A DNA stretch of 64,000 nt. Source: Phenylobacterium montanum (GTDB lineage Bacteria > Pseudomonadota > Alphaproteobacteria > Caulobacterales > Caulobacteraceae). The notes beneath the pieces are model-generated. The model was not told the DNA's origin and ran no database searches. It worked only from the letters and a program-made list of their open reading frames with translations. Both the position numbers and the translations under genes were made by a program. Shown here in pieces: positions 35,732 to 44,147 of the stretch; position 1 is the stretch's first letter; the number at the start of each line of letters is the position of its first letter. The stretch covers positions 2,760,501 to 2,824,500 of the forward strand of contig NZ_CP073078.1 of NCBI RefSeq assembly GCF_018135625.1. Reading direction: 5' to 3'.

Positions 35732-36721
35732 ATGGCCTCAGGCCTCACCATCCTGGTCACTGGAGCCGGGGGTTTCGTAGCCCGCGGCCTGGTTGAACGC
35801 ATGGCGGCCGAGCCTGGCCTGAAAGGTGCGCGCCTGGTCCTGACGGACCATCGGATCGGGCACGTTGCAGCCTGGCCGGACGCAGAGATTGTAGAAGGCG
35901 ATCTCAGGGATGCGCGCCTGCGGGCCGGACTTTGCGCCGATCCGGTCGACATCTGCTTTCACCTGGCCGGGGTCCTGGGCGGCGCGGCAGAGGCCGACTA
36001 CGACCTGGCACGGGCCGTCAATCTCGACGCCAGCCTGTCGCTTCTGGAAAGCCTGCGCCGACCTTCCCGGCCGCCGCGCGTGGTCTTCGCCAGCTCCATC
36101 GCAGTGTTCGGCGCGCCCTTACCCCAGCGGGTGGATGATGGGACCGCCCCTCGGCCCTCCATGACCTATGGCGCCCAGAAGCTGATGATCGAGACGGCGC
36201 TGGGCGCCTTTTCCCGCAGAGGTGAACTGGATGGGCTGGCCCTGCGCCTGCCCGGGGTCGTCGCCCGTCCGGACGCTGACGCCCGCCTGAAATCAGCCTT
36301 CCTGAACCGCCTCTTCCATGAATTCGCCGCCGGAACCGACATGATCTTGCCGGTCTCGCCGCAAGGTCAGACCTGGCTTCTGTCCCGCACCGCCTGCGCC
36401 GACAATCTTCTCAAGGCCGCCATGATTGCGCCGGACCGTCTGGGCGAGCGGCGCGCCATCACCTTGCCGGCGGTGCAGTGTTCGATGGCCGACCTGATCG
36501 ACGCCCTGCGCCGCCGATATCCGAACAGCCCGTCCCGGATCCGCTTCGAGCCCGACCCGTGGCTCGAGGCCCAGTTCGCCACCTATCCGCCGCTGGCCAC
36601 GCCGTTGGCGGAGAGCCTGGGCTTTGCAGCGGACGAGAGCGTCGATCGGCTCATCGAACACGCCATTGCGGCCGGCGCAGCGCCGGCGATTGCGACTATG
36701 ACCGAGGAGGCGCGAGGCTGA
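35732..36721 (+). CDS. NAD-dependent epimerase/dehydrogenase (extended SDR, DenD-like)
   Basis: 329 aa Rossmann protein. The glycine motif TGAGGFVARG (residues 10-19) binds NAD; ASSIAVFG and YGAQK supply the catalytic Ser and Tyr-x3-Lys. Overall it resembles the D-erythronate dehydrogenase-like extended SDRs that often accompany fumarylacetoacetase-type genes. It may oxidise or reduce a linear intermediate of ring cleavage. The ATG at 35732 is 6 bp after the receptor stop, and its own stop shares one base with the next start (TGATG). Exact reaction unknown. Confidence 0.8.
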   Translation: MASGLTILVTGAGGFVARGLVERMAAEPGLKGARLVLTDHRIGHVAAWPDAEIVEGDLRDARLRAGLCADPVDICFHLAGVLGGAAEADYDLARAVNLDASLSLLESLRRPSRPPRVVFASSIAVFGAPLPQRVDDGTAPRPSMTYGAQKLMIETALGAFSRRGELDGLALRLPGVVARPDADARLKSAFLNRLFHEFAAGTDMILPVSPQGQTWLLSRTACADNLLKAAMIAPDRLGERRAITLPAVQCSMADLIDALRRRYPNSPSRIRFEPDPWLEAQFATYPPLATPLAESLGFAADESVDRLIEHAIAAGAAPAIATMTEEARG

Positions 36722-37707
36722 TGCGATTGGCGACGATGCGCGCGGGCGGCCGAGACGGCCGCCTAGTTGTGGTGTCCAGCGACCTCAGCCGCTGCGCCGG
36801 CGCCGCTGGGATCGCCCCCACCCTGCAGGACGCCCTGGACAACTGGGCGACGGCCGCGCCCGAGCTGGAAGCGCTGCAACAGCGGCTCGACGACGGCCTG
36901 TGCGCCGATGCGGCTCCTTTTGACCCGGCCCACGCCATGGCTCCCCTGCCCCGAGCCTGGCAATGGCTGGACGCCTCCGCCTACCCCAGCCACGGCGAGC
37001 TGATGGCCAAGGTGCTCGGCATCGCTCCGGAACTCTACGGCGCGCCCCTGATGTACCAGGGTCTGTCGGACCACTTTATCGGCCCTACAGAAAACGTTCC
37101 CCTGCCAGACGAGGAGCATGGCGTCGATTTCGAGGGGGAGTTCGGCGTCATAACCGACGCCGTGCCCATGGGGGTGAGCCCGCAGCAGGCGCTGCGGCAC
37201 ATCTGCCTGGTCGTTCAGATCAACGACTGGTCGCTGCGCGCCCTGGCCGGCCGCGAGATGAAAACCGGCTTCGGCTGGATCCAAGCCAAACCCGCCTGCA
37301 GCATGGCGCCGGTCGCGGTGACGCCCAAAGCGCTGGGCCCATCCTGGCGCGAGGCGCGCCCCGATCTCGACCTGCTGGTCGACTGGAACGGCGTCCGCTT
37401 CGGCCGGGCCAACGGATCGCCGATGGAATTCGGCTTCCACGAGTTGATCGCCCACGCCGCCCGCACGCGCTCCCTGCCGGCAGGAACCGTGATCGGCTCT
37501 GGCACCGTCTCCAACGCAAACTTCCGCGAGGTCGGCTCGTCCTGCATCGCCGAACGGCGCGGCATCGAGATCGTCGACCAAGGCGAGGCGAAGACCGGCT
37601 TCATGCGCTTCGGTGACCGTGTGCGCATGGAAGCGCGCACGAAGGACGGCGCGCCCGTCTTCGGCGCGATCGATCAGGCTGTAATCCCTTTCAGGCCCCA
37701 ATCATGA
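36721..37707 (+). CDS. Fumarylacetoacetate hydrolase family protein
   Basis: 328 aa. The FAH fold is shown by GPTENVPLPDEEHGVDFEGE (metal-binding acidic residues), NDWSLRALAGREMKTGFG, and the C-terminal GSGTVSNANFREVGSSC. Members hydrolyse acylpyruvates, decarboxylate oxaloacetate-like acids or hydrate dienoates during meta-cleavage pathways. In this cluster it should act on the acyclic product after the dioxygenase and C-C hydrolase steps. Start ATG overlaps the SDR stop by one base, and its stop overlaps a possible start of the cupin gene, so the three are translated together. Confidence 0.86.
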   Translation: MRLATMRAGGRDGRLVVVSSDLSRCAGAAGIAPTLQDALDNWATAAPELEALQQRLDDGLCADAAPFDPAHAMAPLPRAWQWLDASAYPSHGELMAKVLGIAPELYGAPLMYQGLSDHFIGPTENVPLPDEEHGVDFEGEFGVITDAVPMGVSPQQALRHICLVVQINDWSLRALAGREMKTGFGWIQAKPACSMAPVAVTPKALGPSWREARPDLDLLVDWNGVRFGRANGSPMEFGFHELIAHAARTRSLPAGTVIGSGTVSNANFREVGSSCIAERRGIEIVDQGEAKTGFMRFGDRVRMEARTKDGAPVFGAIDQAVIPFRPQS

Positions 37708-37718
37708 CAGGAGTGAAC

Positions 37719-38276
37719 ATGTCCGCAGGCGTTCGTCGGATCGTCACCGGCCACGACGACGAGGGGAAGGCGATTGTCATAAGCGACGGCCCACCCGAGC
37801 GGGTCCAGTCGCTAGGGCCCAAGGGCCCGATCTTCTATGAGCTCTGGAACACCCGCCAGGCGCCAGTCCTCATCGACCGGCGGGGCGGCGAACCGGCTGA
37901 GACGGGATTGATCCTTGCGCCCCCCGAGCGCGGAACGCGGATCCGCATTCTCGACATCGCGCCCGAGGATGACGCCCTCGAGACGATCGACGCCGAGGAG
38001 TCGCGCAGGCATTTCGAACTCGTCGGCGCCGGCGAAGCTTCGACCAACCAGGGCGGCGATGCGCCCCACCCTTTCATGCACCGCACTGAGACCATCGACT
38101 ACGGCATCGTGCTGGAAGGCGAGATCACCCTGATCCTGGACAGAGCGGAGACGCTCGTCCGGGCTGGCGACGTCGTCATCCAGAAGGGAACCAACCACGC
38201 CTGGGCGAACCGCAGCGGCCGCAACTGCCGGATCGCCTTCATCCTCATTGATGGTTGCTACGAGGCCGGACTCTAG
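37719..38276 (+). CDS. Cupin domain protein, FdeH-like
   Basis: 185 aa single-domain cupin. First motif region HPFMHRTETIDYGIVLEGEI and second GDVVIQKGTNHAWANRS form the metal-binding barrel, with histidines in HRTE and NHAW. Cupins of this type are found at the ends of aromatic catabolic operons, including fde, where their role is not firmly known (isomerase, dioxygenase or sensor). I chose ATG 37719, 6 nt after AGGAG; an ATG at 37704 overlaps the preceding stop and would add five residues. It is the last gene of the rightward unit; no terminator is evident in the following 248 bp. Confidence 0.8.
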   Translation: MSAGVRRIVTGHDDEGKAIVISDGPPERVQSLGPKGPIFYELWNTRQAPVLIDRRGGEPAETGLILAPPERGTRIRILDIAPEDDALETIDAEESRRHFELVGAGEASTNQGGDAPHPFMHRTETIDYGIVLEGEITLILDRAETLVRAGDVVIQKGTNHAWANRSGRNCRIAFILIDGCYEAGL

Positions 38277-38524
38277 CGATCGATGGGCGGGCGCCGTTCG
38301 ATTGCGCGTTGGTTGATCCGCACCACCTGTCTTGCGGAGTGCACTGCCCCACTTGGTCCGTCAACCCATCTCCGCGGGGACATTTCTTATGACTGCAATG
38401 CAGAAACTAGCGCTGCCTTATCGCGGTGTTCGGGAAGGCTGCTTTTGGCGACAATCGCCTTCCTCACCGCGCACCGAAGACTCGATGGTTTAGCATTCGC
38501 TGCAAGAACCGGCTCGTCAGGCGG

Positions 38525-40903
38525 TCAAGCTTGCCGCAGGTGGGTCCAGCACTCGATTTTGTGCAACAGTTCGGCTGGATTGATCGGCTTCGAGATGTAG
38601 TCGCTGATGCCCGCTGCGCGGCAAGCCTCCATCACGGGCGCCAGCACGTTGGCGGTGACCGCCAGGATCGGCGTCGCAGCATTGAGGGGTGAGGCGGCGC
38701 GTATTTCGCGTGCGGCCGCGAAACCATCCATTACGGGCATCTGCAGATCCATCAGGATCACATCGAACGCGTTGCGGCCAGCGGCTTCGATGGCTTCGAC
38801 GCCATTGGCCGCCTCGCAGAGCTGTAGATCCGGTCGCGACAGCAGCGCGGCCAGTACGTCGCGATTGCTTGGGACGTCATCGACCACAAGAACGCGGAGC
38901 GCACGAAGGGTAGGATCTTCCTCTCGCTCGGCTTTCGCCTCGGTCGGCTGAGCGCTGACCGGCGGCGCCGGGATTTGGAACCAGAAGGTTGAACCGGCTC
39001 CGGGGATGCTATCCACCCCGATCTCGCCGCCCATCTGCTCCACCAGCCCGCGGGCGATAGCCAAGCCGAGTCCGGCGCCGCCGAAACGGCGGGTGTCCGA
39101 CTCGTCGACCTGAGTAAAGCGCTCGAACAATCGCTCGCGATCCTCGGGCCGGATGCCGATGCCAGTATCGCGCACCCTGACAACCAGCCGGCCGCCAGCC
39201 TCCGCCGAGTAGCCGGCCTCGACGGCGATCCGGCCAGCGAACGTGAACTTGATGGCGTTGGCCAGGAGGTTGTTCAGCACCCGGCGCACCCGCTCCGAAT
39301 CCGCCAACACCTGGTCGGGTAGCTCGCTGTCGAGGACCAAGGCCAGGCTGAGATCCTTCTTCTCGGCCTGCGGGCGCAGCATCTCGACGGTGTCGTGCAG
39401 AAAGCCGGCAAGAGCCAGCGGCTGGGCGTCCAGCTCGATACGGCCGGCCTCGATCCGCGACAGGTCGAGGATGTCGTTGACCAGGGACAAAAGCGCACGG
39501 CCGCCGTCGACAATGCGCGTGACATGGCTTCTGGCCTTGTCCGGCAGGCCCTCCGTCTTGGCCAGAAGCCCCGCGAAGCCGATCACCACGGTCAGCGGCG
39601 TCCTGATCTCGTGGCTCATATTGGCCAGGAACTGGGCCTTGGCGGCGGCGGCGGACTCAGCGGTCCGTTGGGCGATCCGGCTGGCCAGCAGGGCTTCATC
39701 GGCCTTGAGTTTGGCCCGCGCGTTTTGCTGGAACACACCGAGCGCGCGCGCGAGATCGCCGACTTCGTCTGGGCGATCGACGTCGGGAATGCGTCGGTCC
39801 AAGTCCCCAGCCGCGACCAGGCCCATGGCGCGGGTGATGCGCGCCAGCGGGTGCAGAACATAGCGGCTGACGAACACGATCGCGGCCAAGCCGCCACTCA
39901 GCGTGATGATCATGACTCCGATGGCGGCGTAGAAGCGCTGCTCGGCAGCGTCGGCCTGCTGCGCTGCCTGGCCGGTCGCCAGGTTGGCTGCGGTGCTGGA
40001 GACGTTCGTCAGACTGGTCAGGCCTGGCGTATCGATGCTGACCTGTTCGGGGCGACCTGGCGCCGGCCGGCCAGCATTGACGTCGGCGAGCACCCGATTG
40101 CGCAGGGCGCGGTCGCGAACGAAATAGTCCAGATCAGCCTTCCGCACGGCGTCCGTCAGCGGCCGAGACCCGGTCTCGGCCGCCTCGTTCTTGACGATCT
40201 CCCAAAGCACATCGACCCGATCGGTCAGACTATCGAACTCGCGCTGTTGCGTCGGCGTCAGCGGCCGATCAAAGATAGCGGCGCGCCCCTTGAGAAGGCT
40301 ATCCGTCCCGGCGGCGGCGCGGGTCGCCCAGGCCAACTGGCTGATGCCGATCAAGCGCGCGCTAGAAGGATTGAGCCGGATGACCTCAGCCGACAGGCGC
40401 GCTGTCGTCTGGGTCAGCGAGTCCGTGAGAGCCGTCGCGCTGGCCATCCACTCCGATTCCAGGTCGGGTGGCCTGTGTTCGCTGGGCAGGCGGATTCCGG
40501 CATCGACGGCAGCTCTGGCGGATTGTAGCCGCGCAAAGCGCGTACGGATATCGGCCTGCAGGAAAGCATCGCTGTCAGGCGACAGGGCGGCGATTTCCTT
40601 TAACACCGGCGACAGCGCAGCGTCCGATCGGGCGCGAAGGCGCTGGACGAACGCCACGCGTTGAGCGGGGGCCGGCCCACCTGGCTCGACCGCCATAGCC
40701 TCGGTCTCTCCACGTTCCAGGCGCAGGGCGTTCATGGCGACGAACAGATCGCGCTGAACTGTGGTGGCGGCCAGCACCCTTTGCGCCAAGCGATGCTGGC
40801 GGAAAGCATCGCGAGCGTAGCCGGCGCAGGCGAATACGAGAATCCCGACGAGCACAGCGACAATCGCCTGGACGCTCAGCCTGATCGAGTGACGCTCGTT
40901 CAT
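38525..40903 (-). CDS. Hybrid sensor histidine kinase (periplasmic sensor-HAMP-HisKA-HATPase-REC)
   Basis: 792 aa. TM1 is at about residues 8-28, a helical periplasmic sensor spans about 30-310, and TM2 lies near 325-345 ([20 protein letters not shown]). HAMP follows ([20 protein letters not shown]), then HisKA with the phospho-histidine in [12 protein letters not shown], the ATPase ([18 protein letters not shown]) and a receiver ([11 protein letters not shown]; Asp in [20 protein letters not shown]). It would pass phosphate to an Hpt protein not seen here. ATG 40903 is preferred over a GTG two codons upstream. It faces a long AT-richer promoter region. Ligand unknown. Confidence 0.9.
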   Translation of the reverse strand: MNERHSIRLSVQAIVAVLVGILVFACAGYARDAFRQHRLAQRVLAATTVQRDLFVAMNALRLERGETEAMAVEPGGPAPAQRVAFVQRLRARSDAALSPVLKEIAALSPDSDAFLQADIRTRFARLQSARAAVDAGIRLPSEHRPPDLESEWMASATALTDSLTQTTARLSAEVIRLNPSSARLIGISQLAWATRAAAGTDSLLKGRAAIFDRPLTPTQQREFDSLTDRVDVLWEIVKNEAAETGSRPLTDAVRKADLDYFVRDRALRNRVLADVNAGRPAPGRPEQVSIDTPGLTSLTNVSSTAANLATGQAAQQADAAEQRFYAAIGVMIITLSGGLAAIVFVSRYVLHPLARITRAMGLVAAGDLDRRIPDVDRPDEVGDLARALGVFQQNARAKLKADEALLASRIAQRTAESAAAAKAQFLANMSHEIRTPLTVVIGFAGLLAKTEGLPDKARSHVTRIVDGGRALLSLVNDILDLSRIEAGRIELDAQPLALAGFLHDTVEMLRPQAEKKDLSLALVLDSELPDQVLADSERVRRVLNNLLANAIKFTFAGRIAVEAGYSAEAGGRLVVRVRDTGIGIRPEDRERLFERFTQVDESDTRRFGGAGLGLAIARGLVEQMGGEIGVDSIPGAGSTFWFQIPAPPVSAQPTEAKAEREEDPTLRALRVLVVDDVPSNRDVLAALLSRPDLQLCEAANGVEAIEAAGRNAFDVILMDLQMPVMDGFAAAREIRAASPLNAATPILAVTANVLAPVMEACRAAGISDYISKPINPAELLHKIECWTHLRQA

Positions 40904-41670
40904 CCGCACGCGCCTTCAAGCGGCCCGAAGGCGGGAATTCGCCCCGACAGCCTCCGACCTGACGCAATTCAGATTAACAGAGTTTCGCCGACCTCAAAGG
41001 CCGCGCTGATGGCGGGCAAAACAACTCAGGCGCGAACAGATCGCCGTCTTTTAAGGGGTCTTGTAGAGACAATATAATGGCGAATTACAGGCCACCTACG
41101 GTCGAATTTAGTGAGCCATCTTGCGTAAAATTATTTCCGGTCGATCGTTTAAGTTTAAGCGAAAATTGAACGAGATCAGGAAATATTCTTTGATAGCCCG
41201 TCAAATCCAACCCAAAGGACGTTTGAAGCGAGGGAAGTCATGCCGTCAGCTCGACGCTCGGCAAGAAGCGGCAATTGACGCGAGCCCCCTCCGGCCTCAG
41301 CTGGCGAATCGGAATGTCCGCGGCCCAGCAACTGGAGCCGCCCCATGACCGCCTCTCGCAAAAAGCCGGCAGCGGGTTAACGTCGGGCCGCTCATCTGGG
41401 CAGACAATGAGATCATGGCCCCGCGGCCTAGGTCATTACCCAGGGGCGCCTACGCGAGGCTCGATCGGCGGATCTCTGAGCCAATCGCGCTGGCGACGAA
41501 CCGGCGACGGCGACCGCTCCCTGGCAGGACATGTAGCTGTTTCCAAGGCTGGGCCGCACCTCCGATCCAACGGTGTCAGGAATATTCCCTCATGGGACTC
41601 GGGTCTTCCCGGCTGTGACCGCTCCCACGAATTTGAGACACTCAGGCAAGGTCAGCGTGGAGTGCGAGCG
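40904..41670. other. 767-bp gene-free region between kinase and receiver genes
   Basis: The stretch at about 41040-41220 is unusually AT-rich for this genome (ATATAATGG, AAAATTATTT, AAGTTTAAGCGAAAATT) and probably holds promoters for the leftward kinase and the rightward receiver. Beyond it are degenerate repeat pieces: AATGTCCGCGG at 41313 and CAGCAACTGG at 41326-41335. Open frames here continue into the receiver gene but lack domain features before about 41800. No RNA gene was recognised. Confidence 0.4.
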
Positions 41671-42216
41671 ATGTTCGCCAAGTCCCTGCCGCAGTGGCCC
41701 GGCGACGGTCACAGCCGCGCCAACAGCGATCGCCGATCAGCTGCTGGCGGCGGCCCGCTACCTCGGGCCTCGAACGACGACCACCTCGGCTGCGGCGAGG
41801 CCCGGTCGCCGCTTCGCGTGCTGCTGGTCGACGACAACATCCTCACCCAGGAGGTGGCTGCATCGGTGCTGGAACTGGAGGGCTACGCAGTCGATCAGGC
41901 GTCCAACGGGCTGCAGGCTGTCGAGGCTGCGACCCGCACAAGCTACGACCTGATCCTGATGGACCTGCAGATGCCGGTCATGGACGGCATCGCCGCCACC
42001 CGGCAGATCCGGCGCCTGCCACCGCCGCATGGCGAGCCCTGGATCATCGCCGTCAGCGGTTGGGACGACCCGAACTCGCGCCGGCTTTGCGTCGGGGTCG
42101 GAATGGACGATTTTATCGCCAAGCCCTACCACCCGGACCTGCTGAGCGAGAAACTGGAATGGATCGACGCCTTCAGGCCGACCCATCGCCAGCGGCCCGG
42201 GTCGCCGGGGGCCTGA
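41671..42216 (+). CDS. Single-domain response regulator (orphan receiver)
   Basis: 181 aa: a non-conserved N-terminus of about 45 residues and one receiver domain (about 48-165). LRVLLVDDNILTQEV carries the acidic pair, [12 protein letters not shown] the phospho-Asp, AVSGW the Ser switch and FIAKPYHPD the lysine. There is no output domain. It resembles the receiver of hybrid kinases and may compete for or relay phosphate from the three hybrid kinases in this island. Start ATG 41671 is a choice within a longer open frame, so the N-terminus is uncertain. It is convergent with the NarL-type gene, 4 bp apart. Confidence 0.75.
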   Translation: MFAKSLPQWPGDGHSRANSDRRSAAGGGPLPRASNDDHLGCGEARSPLRVLLVDDNILTQEVAASVLELEGYAVDQASNGLQAVEAATRTSYDLILMDLQMPVMDGIAATRQIRRLPPPHGEPWIIAVSGWDDPNSRRLCVGVGMDDFIAKPYHPDLLSEKLEWIDAFRPTHRQRPGSPGA

Positions 42217-42220
42217 TCCT

Positions 42221-42859
42221 TCAGGTCTCGTCCAGCCAGCCGTGCCGGGCGCCGTAGCGGACGATCTCGGCCCGGCTGTGCAGACCCAGTTTCTCGACCC
42301 CGCGGGCCTTGTAGGTCTCCACGGTCTTGATGCTGAGGAGAAGCTTCGCCGCCGCCTCCTTGCTGGAAAAGCCCCGGGCGGTCAGCCGCAGCACCGCCTC
42401 TTCGCGGCTGGACAGCTCGCTGGTCGCTGCGCCGGGCGTCTTGGCCGCGCTGAGCAGCTTGCTGGCCATGGCAGGATCGACATAGAGCCCCCCGGCCATG
42501 ACCGCGCGGACAGCATGAATCAGGTCCTCAGCCGCTGAGCGCTTGAGCAGGTAGCCGCGCACCCCGCACTGCAGCAGCTGGTCCAGATAGGCGCGGTCCT
42601 CATGCACCGTCAGCACCAGCACCCTGACCTCGGGGCACTGCTCGGCCACGGCCTTGGCTAGGCCAAAGCCGTTCAGCTTGGGCATCGACACGTCGATCAC
42701 CGCCACGTCGGGCAGGGTCTGGCGGATCAATTCCAGCGCGGCCTGGCCATCGACCGCTTCGCCCACAAGGCTCATGTCCGGCGTGGACTCGACCAGCGCC
42801 TTAAGGCCCGCCAGAACGATCGGATGGTCGTCGGCCAGCGCGACGCGGATTTCGCTCAT
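42221..42859 (-). CDS. NarL/FixJ-type response regulator
   Basis: 212 aa. The receiver domain (1-120) has VALADDHPIV, the phospho-Asp in VAVIDVSMPKLNG, Thr in LVLTVHED and Lys in YLLKRSA. The LuxR-type helix-turn-helix (about 148-205; LSSREEAVLRLTARGFSSKE, IKTVETYKARGVEKL) binds DNA. The ATG overlaps the stop of the receiver-HisKA_3 kinase by four bases, so the two are a cognate pair. The likely targets are nearby genes such as the TonB receptor upstream on the same strand. Confidence 0.92.
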   Translation of the reverse strand: MSEIRVALADDHPIVLAGLKALVESTPDMSLVGEAVDGQAALELIRQTLPDVAVIDVSMPKLNGFGLAKAVAEQCPEVRVLVLTVHEDRAYLDQLLQCGVRGYLLKRSAAEDLIHAVRAVMAGGLYVDPAMASKLLSAAKTPGAATSELSSREEAVLRLTARGFSSKEAAAKLLLSIKTVETYKARGVEKLGLHSRAEIVRYGARHGWLDET

Positions 42860-44034
42860 ACGGCCTCGTTCCCAGCCGCATCATCCCTCGGCAGGGGGAT
42901 GCGGACGCGCAATATGGCCCCGCTTTGCGCCCCGGAATCAATGACCAATGTCCCGCGCAAGGGCGCCAGCCGCTCGCGCATGCCCGCAAGCCCGAGCCGG
43001 GTCTGATCCCCCAAGCTCCCTGGGTCGATCCCCTTGCCGTCGTCGGCGATGACCAGGTGCAGTTCGCTGTCACGCTGCGAGAGGGCCAGACGGACGACGC
43101 TGGCCCCTGCGTGCTTCAGCACGTTGGTCATGGCCTCCTGGATCACACGGTAGACGGCGGTCTCGACCTCGGTGGTGAAGCGGCGGCCGTCCAACGCCTC
43201 GGCCTCAAGCACGACCTGCACCCCGGAACGCTCCGCCCAATCCCCGACATAGGTTTCCAGGGCCTTGACCAGGCCAATATCGTCCAGCGCCGTCGGCCGC
43301 AGTTCCCAGGCGGTGCGGTGCACGTCACGGCCGATCTGGCCGGTGAGTTGCTCCAGCCAGGCCAGGGTTTCCAAGCCCCTGGGATCCTGCACCTGGGCCT
43401 GCAGCTTCTTCAGGCCCAGCGACAGGCCGGTGAGGCTCTGGCCGATCTCATCGTGCAGTTCGCGGGCGATGCGCCTGCGCTCCTCCTCCTGCACATTGAC
43501 CAGCCGCTCCAGAAGCTTGAGCCGCTCGGCCTCGGCCTTCACCTTCTGAGCCGCGCGCAGCTCGCGCTGGGTCTCCTCCCGGGCCAGCATTTCCTCGCGC
43601 AGGCGCAGGTTCTGTTGTTCGATCTCGCGTTGCATGCGTCGGATCGAAAGGTGCGTCCGAACCCGCGCCAGGACCTCGTCCATCTGGAACGGCTTGGTGA
43701 CATAGTCGACCCCGCCGACATCGAAGCCGGTCACCTTGTCTTCAGCTGAGCCCGACGCAGTCATGAAAATCACCGGGATATCGCTTGTGGCCTCCGACGC
43801 CTTGAGCTGACGGCAGACCTCGAAGCCGTCCATCACCGGCATGCGCAGGTCCAGTAGGATCAGGTCGGGATGGATCAGGCGCGCACGTTTCAGCCCTTCT
43901 TCACCGTCCTGGGCGACGGCGACGGCATAGCCCTGGTCCTCCAGGCAATCGACCAGGACCCGAAGATTAGCCGGCACATCGTCCATGATCAGGACCGTGC
44001 TGCCCTTGAGCCCCGGCGCCGACTTCACGATCAT
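42856..44034 (-). CDS. Soluble receiver-HisKA_3 histidine kinase
   Basis: 392 aa with no membrane segment. An N-terminal receiver (about 10-125; VLIMDDVPANLR, LILLDLRMPVMDG, YVTKPFQMDE) is joined by a coiled coil (about 130-180) to a NarX/DesK-type dimerisation domain with the phospho-histidine in RRIARELHDEIGQSL, and an HATPase (DDGKGIDPGS, GLAGMRERL). This is a cytoplasmic relay kinase that takes input through its receiver. ATG 44034 has AAGGG upstream; a longer frame to 44319 would run into the next gene. It is coupled to the NarL-type regulator by an ATGA overlap. Confidence 0.88.
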   Translation of the reverse strand: MIVKSAPGLKGSTVLIMDDVPANLRVLVDCLEDQGYAVAVAQDGEEGLKRARLIHPDLILLDLRMPVMDGFEVCRQLKASEATSDIPVIFMTASGSAEDKVTGFDVGGVDYVTKPFQMDEVLARVRTHLSIRRMQREIEQQNLRLREEMLAREETQRELRAAQKVKAEAERLKLLERLVNVQEEERRRIARELHDEIGQSLTGLSLGLKKLQAQVQDPRGLETLAWLEQLTGQIGRDVHRTAWELRPTALDDIGLVKALETYVGDWAERSGVQVVLEAEALDGRRFTTEVETAVYRVIQEAMTNVLKHAGASVVRLALSQRDSELHLVIADDGKGIDPGSLGDQTRLGLAGMRERLAPLRGTLVIDSGAQSGAILRVRIPLPRDDAAGNEAV

Positions 44035-44147
44035 GGCTGGCCCTTCTGCGCCTCGCCGCTGTGCTGTCAGCATGAGGGCATGTGTTACGCTTTGAAACCG
44101 ATTGGGGCGATACAACCGATTATATTCCCGCAAGGGTTGAACGGGCG

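Noticed and set aside
27899-38276. Nodulation genes accompanying the NodD-like regulator
   Set aside because: No nodABC-like acyltransferase, deacetylase or chitin synthase is present; all neighbours are catabolic.
38277-38524. Terminator between the cupin and kinase genes
   Set aside because: No stem followed by a T-tract was found on either strand.
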